DNA of 64,000 nt from Lasiosphaeria ovina (GCA_033439765.1 JAULSN010000009.1:1550001-1614000), one strand, 5' to 3'; positions 40,014 to 52,052 are shown, numbered from the stretch's first letter. Notes: generated by a model from the sequence alone, not told the origin. Program-made: numbers and translations.

Positions 40014-40348
40014 AAGGTGTCATGATCGACGGTGGCGCGGACGACGGTGGCGCGGACGACGGGAAGGAATATTTTCGGCGAGCGGTGTACAGGGGCTGGA
40101 CTTTGGGACGGGCCTAATCGCCTTTTTGCTGCTACATCATACATGCGTGATTTTGCGCGGAACTAGGTCACATCAAGCAAAAAAAGGTCAATGAAAATGG
40201 CGTAAACATTTTCCCCAAGAAAAGCCGTTGCTGGATTTTTTTCGTGATCATTGAAGGGGTTCGGCTGCAAAAGTATATGCTCCCAGGCCAGGCTTGGTTG
40301 GAAACAGGCCGAGGGGGTCAGTGGGCTTCAATACTGGATGCTATTCTA
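40014..40348. other. convergent intergenic region
   Basis: The 3' flanks of eL37 and Elp6. Near 40027-40062 is a short tandem GGTGGCGCGGACGAC (two units). Nothing else seen. Confidence 0.5.
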
Positions 40349-41382
40349 CTATTGTCCTCGTTCAAACACCCTAACGCCCCCATCCCCTCCTACATGATAT
40401 AGAAATTCCTTTTCGTCTACTTTTTTACCAGAACCATCCCCGCCGGGAGTGATCCGCACGACACCACTGACATCCTTTGCAACGCCCGTGTCCAGGAGCC
40501 TCAGACTAAGTACCGCCCAAGCCTCATGCGCCAAGGACAAGATAAAGGCTGCGTGTTCCTTCTCCAACCCGGTTGTTTGCGAGATCACGAGCGGCTCGTC
40601 CGCAGACAGGGTGAGGATTGTCGCATGAATTTTCTAAAGATGAAAAATGTCAACACCATGCCCCTTTTAGGACTTCGTAGGGTGCGACATACCTCTCTCA
40701 AGTCAAGAAGTACATTTTGTATGTCCTGGCCCGAAGCACTGCTCTCTGCTCTAGCGGCTAGCAAGAAGTCTAGTTGGTCAACCACGAGCACGACTCTTGG
40801 CTTTACATTGCCCGTCCCACTGTCACTCAAAGCCGCTGCTGCTTTCGCCTGTAGTTCGTCCACGGCGGCTTGGAGGACTCTACCAACATCCGCGATCAGA
40901 GGACTTGTGAGAGTGGCGCTTACGCCGCCGCTCTGAGCCGTGCGGTCACCGGAGTGTATTACTGCAGCGGCGGTGACTGGAGAAAACAGCCCGCTGAGAC
41001 CATCCACAAACCCAAGCCGACCTCGCCGCACTAGCCCATCAAGGTCCAGTCCAAGACGCCCAGCACTTTCCTTCCAGAACCTGAAGTCCCGCAGGAAGCT
41101 AACCAGCAGAACACATACTTCGCCCTCGCCGCCGCCATCCTGCTCGGTCCGTGGCTCTCCGGGAAAATGGTGCCCAGTGGTGGTGGTGTCGTCAGCACCT
41201 CCTGTCGGCGCGGGTGGTGGTGGTCGCGCTTGCGGCGCCGGCTTGAGCAAAGAGTGCAGGTACCGCAGCACCAGCCAGTTGGTGCTGGCCCCGAGGACCC
41301 CCGTGATCACCACCAGAGCGGCCTCCTCGGGAAGTCCGAGGTACGGCTCGAGAAGAGCCGGCGATGATATCCGCGATGTCAT
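40349..41382 (-). CDS. elp6: Elongator complex protein 6
   Basis: Two exons: 41382-40693 and 40633-40349, giving 324 residues. Elp6 is a RecA-fold subunit of the Elp4-Elp5-Elp6 ring of Elongator, which modifies wobble uridines of tRNA. Features: EPYLGLPEEAALVVITGVLG followed by ASTNWLVLRYLHSLL at the N-terminus, CVLLVSFLRDFRFWKESAGR with LGLDLDGLVRRGRLGFVDGL next, then VVLVVDQLDFLLAA (the Walker B-like strand, without a catalytic motif, as in Elp6), and after the intron ATILTLSADEPLV and EKEHAAFILSLAHEAW. The donor is GTATGT and the acceptor CTTTAG; the join keeps the frame at Glu-Lys. Start at 41382 gives MTSRISSPALLEPYLG. The upstream in-frame extension to 41559 lacks conserved residues. 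It is tail-to-tail with eL37. Confidence 0.88.
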
Positions 41383-42284
41383 GGCGACTGAGTGCTCGTG
41401 TGGCGGACCAATATATATTTGCTGGTGGGGTCGGTCTGATGGCTTGGGGTGCTTGCACTGCTTTTTGATAGGACCCCCCTGAAGGGAAAAAGCTGTCGAG
41501 CTAAGAAATGTCGATGGAGGGGCAGCTTCGCACAGTGCGAATTGTAAATCGCGAAGCACGTGGCAGACACCTGTATCGCCTGCTGAGTTGCGAAAAAATG
41601 ATATTAATTATTAACTAGAAGATCATACTTCTACTCTATATTCTTAACATTTATCCTTCTTTTTATATTTTTTTATAACGGCTTACCTACCCCTGGAAGG
41701 TGCGGCACACACCCGTTATTTCCGCACCTGCCATATCGGCAAAACCCTACTGCGCCGCACCCCGCTGCTCGCCCGTAAAGTCAGCCCTGTCGCCCGATGA
41801 CCTCCAAGTTTCTTCATGTACTCATCCGTCCCACCCTCTCTCTCTTCGCCAAGCCCAGCCAACGGTTCGGCCACGACCAGAGGCTCTTATTGCTGCGAGT
41901 TGCATTGTTCAGACCCGAATGCGTATGCCATCAAAATCTCTAGTGCGCTACGGTTTGGGCCAGCAAGTTTCGACTTTGGCTAACTCTGTGAATGTACCCA
42001 GAACAACTACAGAGTCTTTCGGCGTCGCAAGCCGAAGCGCATCGTCTTCAGAGAGGCAAGCTCCAGCATGCACACACCAAGGCAGCCACGAGCAAATGGG
42101 CTGCAAGCAAAGCTGTTCCGGCACCAGCAAGCCTCAATGTCTCTAATCCGACAGCCCATACATCGAGACACTTGCCTGTGCAGGAATGCCTCACTCGGAC
42201 AGGGATTTCGTTGGGCTGCATACTCCTTCGCGATAGCAAAGCGCTGCGGGAGGCTACGTTACGGCTTGGAAGGTATGGACAGGA

Positions 42285-42560
42285 ACAACTAGGATCTCAC
42301 ACTTTCTAGATCCGGCACCGGGTGATTGCGTGTTCTCGATGGCCTCACCAGAGAGTTCGCCCTACTCGGGAATGTATGGGAAGGGAGGCGGGCAATTCAC
42401 ACTTTCCAGATACAGCATGGAGGATTGCGTTCTTGCGATGGTGCGCACTATTGGGAAGGTATCGGAGAGACGGCCAGGCAGACAACACTTTCCAAACACG
42501 GCGAGACGAGTACCATATCCCACCGAGATACGGATTACATGTTCGCAATGGTGGTGTCGA
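42285..42560. repeat. degenerate tandem units
   Basis: Three units around the motif TTCACACTTTCCAGATACAGC and its relatives, with the motif GATTGCGTTCTTGCGATGG between. No frame stays open through all. Confidence 0.5.
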
Positions 42561-43393
42561 CCACTTGCCTGACCCTGCTGCCCCGTTCGAACAACGCCTT
42601 GGCAATCCTTACGAGAACGCTATTGGTGAGTCAGGAGCAGGGCGCCCGCGTTGGAGCCAACGATCAGCGGAGTCTCCGAAATTGCCTAACAAGGAAGGTC
42701 TGGTACCTCCATGAAGGCTCAGGGGCCCCCTTACGCCAGCTCAACCAAGGCCGAGGACTGCCTCGAGCAGGACAAAAATAGCACGGAATAGCTGCCAGCT
42801 GGAGTTATAGGCAACAGGCAGCGACAGTCAAGGGACGGGGGGGGCGGTAAGGATGGCACCAGAATTGACCGAACTGACCAATTGGCGAGGAGGAGAGCAT
42901 CGGATTTGTGAGGCAAGGCACAGACAGCATGAAGGCAATCAGCCTAGCAAGTCGATTGCAACCGGCATAACATGCGTCTGAGGGAGCCAGTCCTGAGGGA
43001 CCAACGTAGGGTCGATAGGGAAGCCGGTAGGGAGCCGACAGGCAAGAAGCGAGATGGCGAGGAGAGGAGCAGAATCCCCGAGCGGTATGTTCTCTATTAT
43101 TTTCGTCGAGAGCAAAGTGTCGGCATAAGGATGTAGATCGCCCGACCCCCATTTGGTGTGTCAGACCAGGGACTGTCAGGGACTGCAGGTGTGGATGGGC
43201 TGTCCTGCCCCCAGAGCGGACGCCTCCACCTGGGGTATATATTCCCTAGGCCCGCCGCACATCTCCTGTGTAAGAGTCTCCAGTCATCTCTCCAAAATCT
43301 GAGGTTGAAGAGCCAGGATTCAAAGCCCAGCCCTAAAGGTTCCCCAGATGATCTTCCCAACGACAACGCGACCTGGGATCAGATTAATCACTT

Positions 43394-43419
43394 CCCCCCC
43401 CCCCCCCCCCCCCCCCCCC
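43394..43419. repeat. poly-C tract, 26 nt
   Basis: Uninterrupted run of 26 C. Confidence 0.95.
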
Positions 43420-43949
43420 TTAAAAGAGTGCCCAACCGTGATGCCTCGAGAGCGAAGTTCAAAGCCAATCCGATCAAGCAACTGCTCAGTCTTTATAGAA
43501 CTGAAGCAATGCCACCCCAGAACAGCCGGATTCCTTAGAGCGGTGTGGTCGGCGATGTGAGCCATGTGCTAGGTATGTTCTCGGAGATAGTTCCTTAAGG
43601 CCAACCCCTCCGCTTACAATTCCTGGGAGATCAAATGTTTGGATTCGATGTCTTCGACCAAATTGACCTCCTCGGTACCAATATATGGAGCGACGAATGC
43701 CTGAGTTGTAACGAAGATTGGATGGCACCGGCTTTGACGCGCTCGTCCCCGGCTGGAGAGGGCTGGAGCGACGAAGTTCTTTATTACAGGCGACGGACGA
43801 TTGTAGCGCCTGCGGCTTTCCAACTAACGGAGATAGTATGGAGATGGATTGCTAATGTCCTGTGCCTATAAGTAGAAGACCCTCCCTTTCATTTCCCATC
43901 AGTCTCCTTTCCCCGTCAATCCCCTTTCCCCAAACCACACCCCAGCGGC

Positions 43950-44531
43950 ATGGCCACCACCTCCTCAGTTCGAGCGCACGATTCGTTCGAGTGGCGAGTC
44001 GCCCTCGATCGTGAAGACCCAAACTAGGACGACCCTTACGAACTCACCAAGTTCGGCGACCTTGCAAATCTAGGCTGGTGGTCTCCTTTCGAGTTCGGTG
44101 GCCCCGACAGACTGATTTTCCCTACACCCGAAGAGATCCTCGCAAAGACAAAGCAGGATAAACGACAACATGCCCAGGAAAGCGCTGCGAAGAACCAAAT
44201 ACCCGGGCCCGGGCAACCAGCTTGACTCAAGGCGAGAGAGGCCGCCAGGAAGAACTCATCCTTCAGCGGAACACCTGCTGGACTACCCCTGAGACAGCTC
44301 GCGATGCGCAACTCTTCCCTAGTATGGGAATTGGTGGTCTACCAACACACCAAAATATACCGGGTCGACAAGCACGAAGCGCTAGTCAAACGCAAATGTG
44401 GGGGCCGCTGGAAGTGGTCATATTTCCCGGTATTTGATGGACCGCGGTGGGCCGCCGCACGTGGGGACAATCCGCGAAGATCCCCACGAAAGCGTATACA
44501 TCACGATATTAGCAAATACCTCGATAACTGA
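43950..44531 (+). pseudogene. uncharacterised gene with two stops
   Basis: I do not recognise the family. From the ATG at 43950 the frame reads ATTSSVRAHDSFEWRVALDR, then TAG at about 44025, then DDPYELTKFGDLANLGWW and SPFEFGGPDRLIFPTPEEIL, then TGA at 44223, then coding-like residues of a basic region. A second frame gives LVWELVVYQHTKIYRVDKHE and GRWKWSYFPVFDGPRW up to the stop near 44529. The TAG could be CAG or TGG, the TGA could be CGA. The text before the ATG is CT-rich, as in a fungal promoter. It is probably a young decayed gene. Confidence 0.45.
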
Positions 44532-44759
44532 GCCTTCAAGCATTCGCATCCTCGCCAGTCAAGGACTGGGCCAAGCAATCACTAAGCGAGCATGGAAGAC
44601 TCGGGTCCAGGCAGTTGGTTCGGCTCAAGGAGAGAGCAACATGGGCTACCCTGGGGACGCAATGGATGAAGACTCAAAAAGTGTTATCTTTAGGCATTTG
44701 GACTTTGTCTCGGACTATATGAACTACGTTAGATATGCTTATATGTAATTGAAGTTATT

Positions 44760-45100
44760 CACACGCCGGCCACGAGATTTTGGTCACATCGCCGCTACCA
44801 GTTACGCTCCCTTACCCAGGCTACGGAGCCCACGGCAGGGTGGTGACTGGTAACTACCATGTACGAGTAAAGAGAGGTGCGTGACTGGTAACCGCATTAT
44901 GTGGCGCGGGTGTTGACTGGTAACCGCATCCACGGCAGAGGTGGTGACTGGTAGCTACCCTACCTCCCGACAACCCTAACCCAAAGTGGCCGCGGCGAGC
45001 ACTGGTAACCTGGTAACCGCATCCATAGCTCGGGTGTTGAGCCTAGTGGGAAACGGCGATGAACAGGGGCCAGGGTGGTGGCGTTAACGCCAGCCACGTA
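44760..45100. repeat. degenerate minisatellite
   Basis: At least six imperfect copies of GTGGTGACTGGTAACTACC or GTGTTGACTGGTAACCGCATCC between about 44800 and 45040; some units have an inserted block. Confidence 0.7.
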
Positions 45101-45490
45101 AGAGGCTTCCCAAGCCTTATGACCATGATGTATATTTGGCTGCGTCTCAAGAGAAATTATTGACGGTAAGTAATATGTACGGAGTATGCTTCAACACTAT
45201 ACAGGGAGATACAAACGACTTCTCCTCAGAGCACCCCTCTCTGGATGCCTGGTGGGTGATCACCCTTCCCCCGTTCTTTGGCATGCTTTAGAAGGGTGCT
45301 GTGTCTCTCCCCACCCCCCCCTTTTTGAGCTCCCATGAGGGGCTTGTCAGCGTCAAGAACCCCGACGTCTGATTCGTGTTCCGCTTCCGTGCAGCCGTTG
45401 CCGTTTCCCGCCTTGAGGCTCCTCCATTCTGTTTCCGCTCCGGCTCCGTTCTCTGCTTCTTCGCGGCCGGCTGCTGCTCCACGGCCTCGT
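45101..45490. other. intergenic
   Basis: The 3' side of the following minus-strand gene. Nothing else seen. Confidence 0.4.
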
Positions 45491-46544
45491 CTAGGGCCTA
45501 CTCATCCTCCTGAAGCCGTCGCTTCCCGTCCTCGCGATTGGCTTGGTTGCTGCAGGCTTTTTTGGTATCTGACTCAAAGCCCACTGGACCCGTAGAGATT
45601 GGCGAGACTCGCATGCCGTGGCATCACGGTACACTCTTGTCTGTCGCATAAAGTGCTGGATGGCTTTATCCCGTGGTGTGGTTTGCTGGTTGGGTTCGCC
45701 AGCCAGATGTGTGAACAAGTCCCCTTCCATCTCGCTAGCTTCCAAGACTCCGGATTGCACAAGCTCTGCCCAGGCAGCGTCATGCGACGGCTTGTGACGC
45801 TGGACAGTTTTGGCGTCTGCATCCAGCCACCAGTATTCGAACTCGAGGTACTCGATCGACATCGCCCGCTCATCTTGCCGCCGAAGGTCCTTGAGCAGTC
45901 GAAAGGCCTCGTGGAAGCCATGCTCAGCCAGGCGGCGCCGTGCAGCTCTCTCGTAGTCCGTGAAGCTTCCATTCTTGACTTCCCTGACCCCCTCCAATCC
46001 GCCGGTATCCTGTTCCTGCCGCCACACCTTCCGGATGGTGTCCTCGAACTCTGGTCCAGTCGTAATCGACCCGAGCCCGGTAGACTCAAAGTAGCGTTGC
46101 TTCTCATCCCTGAAAGCCGCTAGGCCCTCTTCTGCCGTGCTATTGCCTCCCCCACGGTTATCGCGCTGCCACCTCCGGAACTCCTTCCAGCGCGCCAAGG
46201 GGCGCGAGAAGACGCCTAGGTCATCTGGGTGTTGAGGGACTGTATTCTCCAGCCATGGTCTGAGGAGGTCAGCGAAGCCGGTAAAACTCTGGTATATTTT
46301 GTCCAGCGTCTCCAGCGAGCAAGGCGGCCGGCCGCTATCATTGATGAGCTCATGGTAACATCGGATCTGGTGCTCCTTGCCGGCTCCGGGCTGTGGCGAC
46401 AGCGACACTAACCTCGGTTCTGGTGACGTAGAGGGCGATTGTCGTAGTGCTTTGCGCCTTAAGTATATGTCGTCGAGCTTGGCTAGCAAGTGTTGCAAGC
46501 CGCCGTTGGAGAGTTGGGGTTCTTTGACGATGAAGTAGGCTTCG
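45491..46544 (-). CDS. uncharacterised fungal protein, last exon
   Basis: An open frame of about 350 codons, not recognised. It begins behind what looks like an intron acceptor (ACTAAGAGGTATGCAG at about 46545-46560, with a TTACTAAG branch-like motif), so an upstream exon should exist but I could not fix it. Residues run EAYFIVKEPQLSNGGL, HLLAKLDDIYLRRKALRQSP, LRPWLENTVPQHPDDLG, FSRPLARWKEFRRWQRDNRG, DYERAARRRLAEHGFHEAFR, LLKDLRRQDERAMSIEYLEF, EYWWLDADAKTVQRHK. The high helical content and many Arg/Glu residues suggest a helical scaffold. The frame has no stop until 45491, in contrast to nearby pseudogenes. No function can be inferred. Confidence 0.55.
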
Positions 46545-47175
46545 CTGCATACCTCTTAGTAACGAGCCGTGAGCTGGAGAATGGGTTGTTAACATAATAG
46601 GCCCGCTGACTCTCAGATGCCTCATCCCAGTGGGCCGAGGCATGACATAGGGGCCGGGGCTCTGTGCCGTGCTAGTACTGAAGGAGTACCTACCTTGGTA
46701 TCTTATCTCAAATGTATGTTTTGAGACCAAACGAAAATACAGATTAGTGTTAGGTATTCGAGATATATTCTCGATTATGAGAGAGAGGTACGAATTGAAG
46801 CTCTTAGTGTCTTCGTAAGCCTCAGCTCATACTTGCCTACTGACCCCGCCAAATTAGTGGAGAGGAGACTGGAGGAGCTCTAGAGCGGATATGTGCGGCT
46901 CTCAGACACCTGAAGGGGACATTTGTTTCAAAAACACTCTCCGGTGTCCTGGCGTATAACCTGCGACAAGACACTGGAACGGATAACGGCACCCACCAGG
47001 CCACTAACCTGAATTAATCACCAGCCATACCAAGACGTGGTTTCTTTCCCAAATGGTTGCCCATTCCGTGAAAATTGTTTGATCCTACATGTGAAACTCT
47101 AATGCTTCGGCGCTTTCAGAACCCTGTCCATGCAGAAGACGAGGCTCGAGAGGGATCCTCCGGTGCATAAGTCTT

Positions 47176-47335
47176 ACCCCCTGCCCGGGTACAGACAAGC
47201 CCCCCGGCGCGCCACGATGTGAAAATTACAGCGCCCTTTCAATCGCAATACAGCGCTAGCAGCATGGACTGCACTGGCCAACATACCTTGCCAGTACAAG
47301 CCAAGGCTGGAAAACATACCCCTAACACCATAGTA
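47176..47335 (+). repeat. dispersed repeat family 2, copy A
   Basis: Matches 55135-55310 in the same direction at about 80 percent by eye; shared blocks include CGGCGCGCCACGAT, GAAAATTACAGCG and TTTCAATCGCAATACAGCGC. Confidence 0.75.
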
Positions 47336-47473
47336 CATGCAGCAGGTCCGGCACATCGGGAGGTTACCTGCACTGACACAGGCCTGGGCTGATACAATAC
47401 TTTGAGGCACCTAGCTAGCCGGGCATTGTACGCGCATACCATAAACTAATTCGTAAAGCGGTAAATATTTCCG

Positions 47474-47618
47474 GGCTCGGCACCGGTCAAACTTGTCTGC
47501 AAATTTGTCGAATATAACCAATCAAGCCGTTTTTCCTATGTGTCGCTAACAATTTTCCACGGTGATCATTTGCCAAAACTACCTTGGCTTACACGGTAGT
47601 TTCTCCGGTGCCGAGGCC
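47474..47618 (+). mobile_element. MITE-like element, copy 2
   Basis: About 145 bp between inverted repeats GGCTCGGCACCGG (47474-47486) and CCGGTGCCGAGGCC (47605-47618). The inside is AT-rich and matches copy 1 in reverse complement. No target-site duplication is clear. Non-coding. Confidence 0.65.
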
Positions 47619-47797
47619 AAGACCAAGGGGATGGTCGGAAGGAGGGGCATGGGGAAACTGCAGTGCCTTAGTGCTGGCCCGTGCGCTAAGCCCAACGAGC
47701 GAGTTTGACTCATTCAATTGCTGCAGAGAATTCTGCCATCCTGGAAGGCAGCTCAAGACTCACTGCCCCTCCACTCATTGACCCCTCCACAAGCTCT

Positions 47798-50700
47798 ATG
47801 CCGATTTCCTTGTGGCGGTTGGCTAGATTGCGACGGGAAATACTGCTCAAAGCTCCCTCGGCCTTCGCCTTGCCATCGCCTCGACATTACTCTCTTCAGA
47901 ACTCGGTCAAGATGGCAGCAAACACTCCCAACGCTCCCGCGCCTGCGTCTGCTCCCGCGGCGCCCGATGCGCCCGATGCGTCCGTATCCAAGAAGATCGG
48001 TGAGCATTTAGGGATGGCCCAGCTTGGTGGATAACGATGCTCACACTTTGTATCTTTTAGATCAGAAGCGTGCCGACAAAGCGGCCAAGTTCGCGGCCAA
48101 GCAAGCAAAGACGCAGCAACAGAAGCCTGCCTCGCAGCCAGCCCCAAAGGCACCAAAGACTCAAGCCCCTGAGCTCCCACCCTTCGTCAATGACACTCCT
48201 CCTGGCGAGAAGAAGGCATTGAGGTCTTTCGACGACCCTCATTTCCAGGCGTACAACCCCAAGGCGGTTGAGGCTGCCTGGTATCAATGGTGGGAGAAGA
48301 GCGGATTCTTCCGGCCCGAAACCTCGGGATCCAGCGAGATTGGAACCTTCGTCATTCCCCTGCCTCCGCCGAATGTCACGGGTGCCCTTCATTGCGGCCA
48401 TGCCCTTGCCAATTCCCTACAGGATACTTTGATCAGATGGTATCGGATGAGGTAAGAGCTTGCTCTGCTCTTGGAGTGCTGTACCGCTCCCTTACGTGCT
48501 TTATCTAACTGGTTTAGGGGCTTCAAAACTGTCTGGGTTCCCGGCTGCGACCACGCTGGTATCTCGACACAGTCTGTTGTAGAGAAGATGCTGTGGAAGA
48601 GAGAAAAGAAGACGCGCATCGACCTTGGACGCGAGAATTTCACAAAGCTCGTCTGGGACTGGAAAGATGATTACCACAAGCGGATCAACAATGCGCAGCG
48701 ACTTATGGGCGGCTCAATGGATTGGACTCGCGAAGCCTTCACGATGGACGAAACCTTTACCGCCGCCACCAAGGAGAACTTCTGCCGGCTGTACGAAGAG
48801 GGCCTCATTTACCGATCGGACCGCCTGGTCAACTGGTGTACTCATTTGAACACGGCCCTCAGCGGTCTTGAGGTAGATAACAAGAACATCAATGGTCGTA
48901 CCATGCTTGATGTTCCTGGCTATGACAAGAAGGTGGAGTTTGGTGTTCTCACCTACTTCAAATATCCCATCGAGGGAGAAGACCAAACGATCGAGGTGGC
49001 CACAACACGTCCTGAGACTATGCTTGGAGACAGTGGCATTGCCGTTAACCCCGAAGATCCTCGTTACACTCATCTGGTCGGAAAGTTTGCGCGCCATCCG
49101 TTCACAGATCGGTAAGTTGATCATTCCATATTTTAAGGGGCAACTCGTTGACTCTCCCTAGTCTCCTCAAAATTGTAGCAGACACCTATGTCGACAAAGA
49201 ATTCGGTACAGGGGCTGTGAAGTTGACACCGGCACACGATTTCAACGATTACCAGTTGGGTCAGCGACATGGTCTCGAGTTTATCAACATCTTGAACGAC
49301 AACGGAACCCTGAATGAGAATGCGGGGCCTCGCTTCCAAGGCCAGAGACGGTTTGACGCTCGCTATACCGTTGTTGAGGAGTTGACCAAGCTCGGCCTTT
49401 TTGTCAAGAAGGAGCCGCATGCCATGACAATTCCCCTGTGCAATAAGTCCAATGATGTGATTGAGCCGTATATGAAGGCCCAGTGGTGGGTCCGCATGCA
49501 AGGGATGGCGGACGAGGCCTTGAGGGTGGTCGAAGAAGGACAGATCAAGATCGCCCCCGAAAGCGCCTTGAAGTCTTACCAGAGATGGCTATCCAACATT
49601 AACGACTGGTGCATCTCGAGACAACTTTGGTATGAATACATGCAACTCTCGTCTAGGCATCAGCTAATCATTCTTGCAGGTGGGGTCACCGTATTCCGGC
49701 TTACCGTGTCATCTTTGAGGACGGTGACAACCCTCAAAACGATGAGGGTCCGTGGATTATTGCCAAGTCTACCGGGGAGGCTCTTTACAAGGCCGAAGCG
49801 CGCTTTGGCCCTAGGAAGTTCCACCTGGAGCAGGATCCCGACTGCCTGGACACATGGTTCAGTTCTGGACTGTGGCCTATGGGAGTTATGGGCTGGCCAA
49901 ATACAGAATCAAGCGACTACAAGGACTTTTTCCCCACTAGCTTGCTGGAAACTGGCTGGGATATCCTATTCTTCTGGGTCAGCCGAATGATCATGCTGAG
50001 TCTCAAGCTTACGGGGAAAGTTCCGTTCAACGAAGTCTACTGCCACAGTCTCATTCGGGACTCCGATGGAAGGAAGATGAGCAAGTCTCTGGGCAATGTC
50101 ATTGATCCTCTAGACATCATCAACGGCATTGAGCTTCAAGACCTACACGCAAAGCTTCTCGTAGGCAACCTGAAGGAGGACGAAGTCAAGAAGGCCACCA
50201 AATACCAACAAACAGCGTTCCCAAGTGGCATTCCCGAATGCGGTGCGGATGCTCTCCGATTTACCCTCCTCTCTTACACAACAGGAGGTGGCGATATCAG
50301 CTTCGACATCAAAGTCATGCACGCGTATCGTCGGTTCTGCAACAAGGTCTGGCAAGCCAGCAAGTATGTCCTCGGAAAGCTGCCACAAGATTTCGTCCCT
50401 CTGGACAAACTTGACACGGCGGCTCTCTCCGTTCCTGAGCGGTGGATTCTACATCGCATGAACTCTGCTGTGAAGGGCGTCAATGAGGCACTGGAAGCCC
50501 GGGAATTCTCCAGGAGTACCAAGCTTGCTTACCAGTTCTTTTACGATGAGCTATGCGACGTCTTTATTGAGAACAGCAAGAGCATTTTGAGCGACGGCAC
50601 CCCCGCCGAACAGCAGAGCGTGCAACAAACTCTGTATCGGACGCTAGATGTTGCTCTCAGACTTCTGCATCCCTTCCTGCCCTTCATCACGGAGGAGTTG

Positions 50701-51312
50701 TGGCAGCGCCTCCCTCGTGGGAAGGATGACTCCAAGCCATCCGTCATGTTGGCTTTGTACCCAACACACGATGCGGAGCTCGAGTTTGTATCCGATGCAG
50801 AGGTCTACGAGCTGGGTCTTCAATGCGCCGGAGGTCTGCGTTCATTAGCTTCTGACTACAACATTCGCTCTAATGGACGTGCGTTTATCAAGATTGGCAC
50901 TGCTGATGGTCTCGCCAAGGTCAGCGCACAGCTTCCGGCCATCAAGACACTGTGTGGAAAGGGGATCGCAGAAGTCAACCTGCTTGGCCCTGATGCGGAT
51001 GAGGCATCCAAGCCAAGCGGCTGCGCCGTCTATGTCGTCTCGGCTGATATTGCTGTCCTGCTGCAGGTCAGCGGGCAGATCACTGATATCGATGCCGAGA
51101 TCAAGAAAATTACCACCAAGCTGCAGAAAACGAACATCGCCATCAAAAAGCAGCAAGAACTTCTCACAGGGGAGGGTGTTGAGAAAGTCAGCGATGCCGT
51201 GCTTACGGCGGAGAGGAAGAAGTTGGCCGACTCTAAGTCAGCCAAGGAGAATTACGAGAAGACACTGGAGGAGTTTAGCAAGCTCAAAGTGGGTGCAGAT
51301 AGCAAAGCTTAG
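47798..51312 (+). CDS. vas1: valyl-tRNA synthetase, probably dual-targeted
   Basis: Five exons: 47798 (or 47912)-47999, 48061-48451, 48518-49111, 49162-49629 and 49680-51312. ValRS is the class I enzyme charging tRNA(Val). From the ATG at 47912 the product has 1057 residues; from the in-frame ATG at 47798 it has 1095, and the extra part ([20 protein letters not shown] followed by [17 protein letters not shown]) is basic and lacks acidic residues for most of its length, as in a mitochondrial presequence. Yeast VAS1 uses two starts this way. Motifs: [15 protein letters not shown] (HIGH-like HCGH, residue 140 of the short form), [41 protein letters not shown] (editing domain), [10 protein letters not shown], and [10 protein letters not shown] (KMSKS, residue 646). 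A C-terminal coiled coil (about 980-1050) is typical of ValRS. All introns are GT..AG and keep the frame. Confidence 0.95.
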
Positions 51313-51965
51313 GCTGGCGGCTGGTTGTATGGGGATTTATAGAATGCGACACTGCTTCACATAGAACATGCCTCCTGACGAGTCTATGGGGGTATCCGCG
51401 CCGCTGGAGTTAGGGGGCTTTACGTACGCGATCTTACTATACGGAGTTGAAGAAGGGTGGGTAGCTAAGTAGTAGCCGCCGTTTACCGGGATTCGGCGGC
51501 CGCTATGATTCCGGAGGAAGCGAGACTGCGATCCCGATAGATCCTGCCCTTCTTCTACATTGCTGAGAGAGAAATATCCGATCAGAGGTGATTCATTTAG
51601 ATCCTATACAAAATAACCTTCCGAATTTGACTTCTGACTCCCGACGAGCAGTCCCTCATATATAATATTGAGTGCGTCTCGTCCGGCTGTTAAAACGTCC
51701 CTAGATACTGTAATTCGTCATATATAACCCTAACCCTGCCCACACCACACCCCCGCCCGCCAGTACATCCAAGATTACAACCAACCTTCCACTACTAAAA
51801 AAGCATCGTAAGCGCCGTTGACGACTTCGTCAACGACGTGGAATACAGTCTATTACCTGCAAAGCCCTCACTCGAAGGTCCTCGTGGTTGCGTACTGGAA
51901 GAAACAGACAGGTAGGACTAGTCACCTGCAGTAGGGTAGGTTAGTTGACAGGGCTGTCAACGACG

Positions 51966-52052
51966 TTGAAGATTGGGCAGTCAGAGTAGTCAGGGCAGTC
52001 AGGGCAGCCAGGGCAGTGAGGGTAGGCAGTGAGGGCAGGCAGTGAGGGCAGG
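51966..52052. repeat. short tandem GCAG(T/C)(G/C)AGG repeat
   Basis: About nine units of GGGCAGTCA or GGGCAGTGA with variation. Confidence 0.8.

Larger units (their letters stand above)
41383..43949. other. long gap with degenerate repeats
   Basis: An AT-rich start (41590-41690). At about 42285-42560 three imperfect units share ACACTTTCCAGAT, GATTGCGT and CTCGATGG, spaced about 100 and 85 bases, in shifting frames. These could be wreckage of a tetratricopeptide or other repeat protein, but I cannot confirm this. A C-tract at 43394-43419. No intact gene seen. Confidence 0.4.
46545..47797. other. gap holding two repeat copies
   Basis: The 5' side of the uncharacterised gene, then dispersed repeat family 2 (47176-47335) and the MITE-like element (47474-47618), both described separately, then the 5' flank of the valyl-tRNA synthetase gene. 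Confidence 0.5.

Noticed and set aside
51724..51740. Interstitial telomere repeat (AACCCTAACCCT)
   Set aside because: Only about two units here (and at 13433 and 44983); expected by chance at this frequency.
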